From contig VGRY01000025.1 in assembly GCA_016875195.1 (NCBI GenBank), positions 1 to 52,177 of the forward strand: a DNA stretch of 52,177 bases. Direction: 5' to 3'. How positions within the stretch are numbered: position 1 is the stretch's first letter; every line of letters starts with the position of its first letter. Position numbers and translations under genes: made by a program. This document shows, piece by piece, positions 51,685 to 52,177 of this stretch. The notes under the pieces were generated by a model. That model was not told the DNA's origin. It saw only the letters and a program-made list of their open reading frames with translations, and ran no database searches. This DNA is from Deltaproteobacteria bacterium. Lineage in GTDB: Bacteria; Desulfobacterota; BSN033; UBA1163.

Positions 51685-52151
51685 GGATGGATGTTTAAAA
51701 ATAGGGTGTCTTTCTCAAATCGGCATGTAAAGGATAGAGAAACCTTTCAGAGGATTTGTAAACCATTATAACCTATTTTAAACGATTTTCCTTCTCTGTT
51801 ACTCTGAAAAGTTGGGTATAGCTGGATAAGATGATTGAGGTTGAAGAAGCCTTTGAGTATTTTTGACGCTAAATTATTACTTACTCATTCCGTTTTTTAC
51901 CCTTATTTTGTGTCCATAATATACTTCCTTCTGCCTTCACCCCCTCAAACTCAGAAGTATTTTTCTCATTTCTTCATTCTGCTTCTCAATCCTATCAGTT
52001 TGGCATTCATATACACGATCCTCTTTCCCACCTTTTAATTTATAAATTAAGGGTTCCTCTAAAAATTAACGATATTTACTATCAACCTATACCAATCTAA
52101 CCATCAGTATGTTATGGTCTGGCATCGAAATGGAAAATAAGGAGACAAATC
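51685..52151. other. Non-coding stretch between lepA and a plus-strand gene
   Basis: AT-rich, with a possible -10 (TATAAT, minus) for lepA near 51766-51771. A 67-codon frame at 51835-52038 (TTG start, Phe/Leu-rich) has no ribosome site or family features and is not called. The last 30 bp form the leader of the gene at 52152. Confidence 0.55.
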
Positions 52152-52177
52152 ATGATGCAGACCGGCCTTTTGGATTG
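52152..52177 (+). CDS. Start of a plus-strand gene, cut by the window end
   Basis: An ATG ATG pair at 52152 follows AAGGAG (52139-52144) at 7 nt, an ideal ribosome site. Only MMQTGLLD can be read. No family can be given. Divergent from lepA. Confidence 0.55.

Noticed and set aside
51835..52038. 67-codon plus-strand open frame downstream of lepA region
   Set aside because: TTG start, no ribosome site, Phe/Leu/Tyr-rich translation from AT/CT-rich DNA, no recognisable domain.

Overview
The window looks like a chromosomal piece of an anaerobic, Gram-negative bacterium of deltaproteobacterial (Desulfobacterota) type. This rests on gene content, not on a database search: an oxygen-independent class III ribonucleotide reductase (nrdD/nrdG), an oxygen-independent haem radical SAM protein (hemW), a YhdP/AsmA-like envelope protein, a LapA-LapB fusion, two LIV-type ABC transporters, PAS-rich histidine kinases, and a dense population of intergenic palindromes. 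Nearly all genes lie on the minus strand. No rRNA, tRNA, CRISPR array, phage or classical transposase gene was seen.

Layout. 1-1322: small signalling cluster (HTH protein, HPt protein, receiver-PAS protein cut by the window edge). 1546-7736: a complete branched-chain amino-acid type ABC transporter operon (SBP-H-M-G-F) interrupted between livG and livF by a four-helix-bundle (S23/IVS-type) gene framed by inverted arrays of 8-bp units. 8115-12280: Nudix hydrolase, then nrdG, a glutaredoxin-like protein and nrdD, with two NrdR-like boxes upstream of nrdD. 12474-28407: a large catabolic island read leftwards from an intergenic promoter/operator region it shares with a divergent GntR/UTRA regulator. 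It encodes three MmgE/PrpD-family enzymes, a SucCD-like CoA ligase with a small 8-Cys protein between its subunits, a CitE/HpcH-like CoA lyase, a FAD oxidoreductase, a dihydropyrimidinase-like amidohydrolase, a second LIV-type ABC transporter with a Tat-exported binding protein, and an EthD-like protein. 29317-41205: housekeeping series (YhdP-like, comF, lapAB fusion, dksA-like, rsfS, nadD, proA, proB, obg, rpmA, rplU) with a good sigma-70 promoter in front of rplU. 41507-44279 (plus strand): ferredoxin-nitroreductase fusion and ettA. 44413-51684: lytic transglycosylase, His-rich lipoprotein, four-PAS histidine kinase with a C-terminal Cys motif, hemW and lepA. A new plus-strand gene begins at 52152.

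The two most interesting things are: (i) a candidate undescribed mobile element at 2265-2733, in which a four-helix-bundle gene sits between two inverted arrays of exactly six 8-bp AGTCNNNN-type units, together with at least six gene-less intergenic palindromes built on the same principle (arms of short 6-8 bp degenerate units) elsewhere in the window; and (ii) the 16-kb catabolic island, whose enzyme set suggests uptake, ring opening, isomerisation/dehydration, CoA activation and CoA-ester cleavage of a cyclic or branched di/tricarboxylic substrate that cannot be named from sequence. Smaller finds include a 23-bp repeat shared exactly by an intergenic hairpin and the YhdP-like coding sequence, a nadD gene with no ATG/GTG/TTG start, a MITE that supplies the stop codon of livF, and a string-of-hairpins element at 45296-45513.
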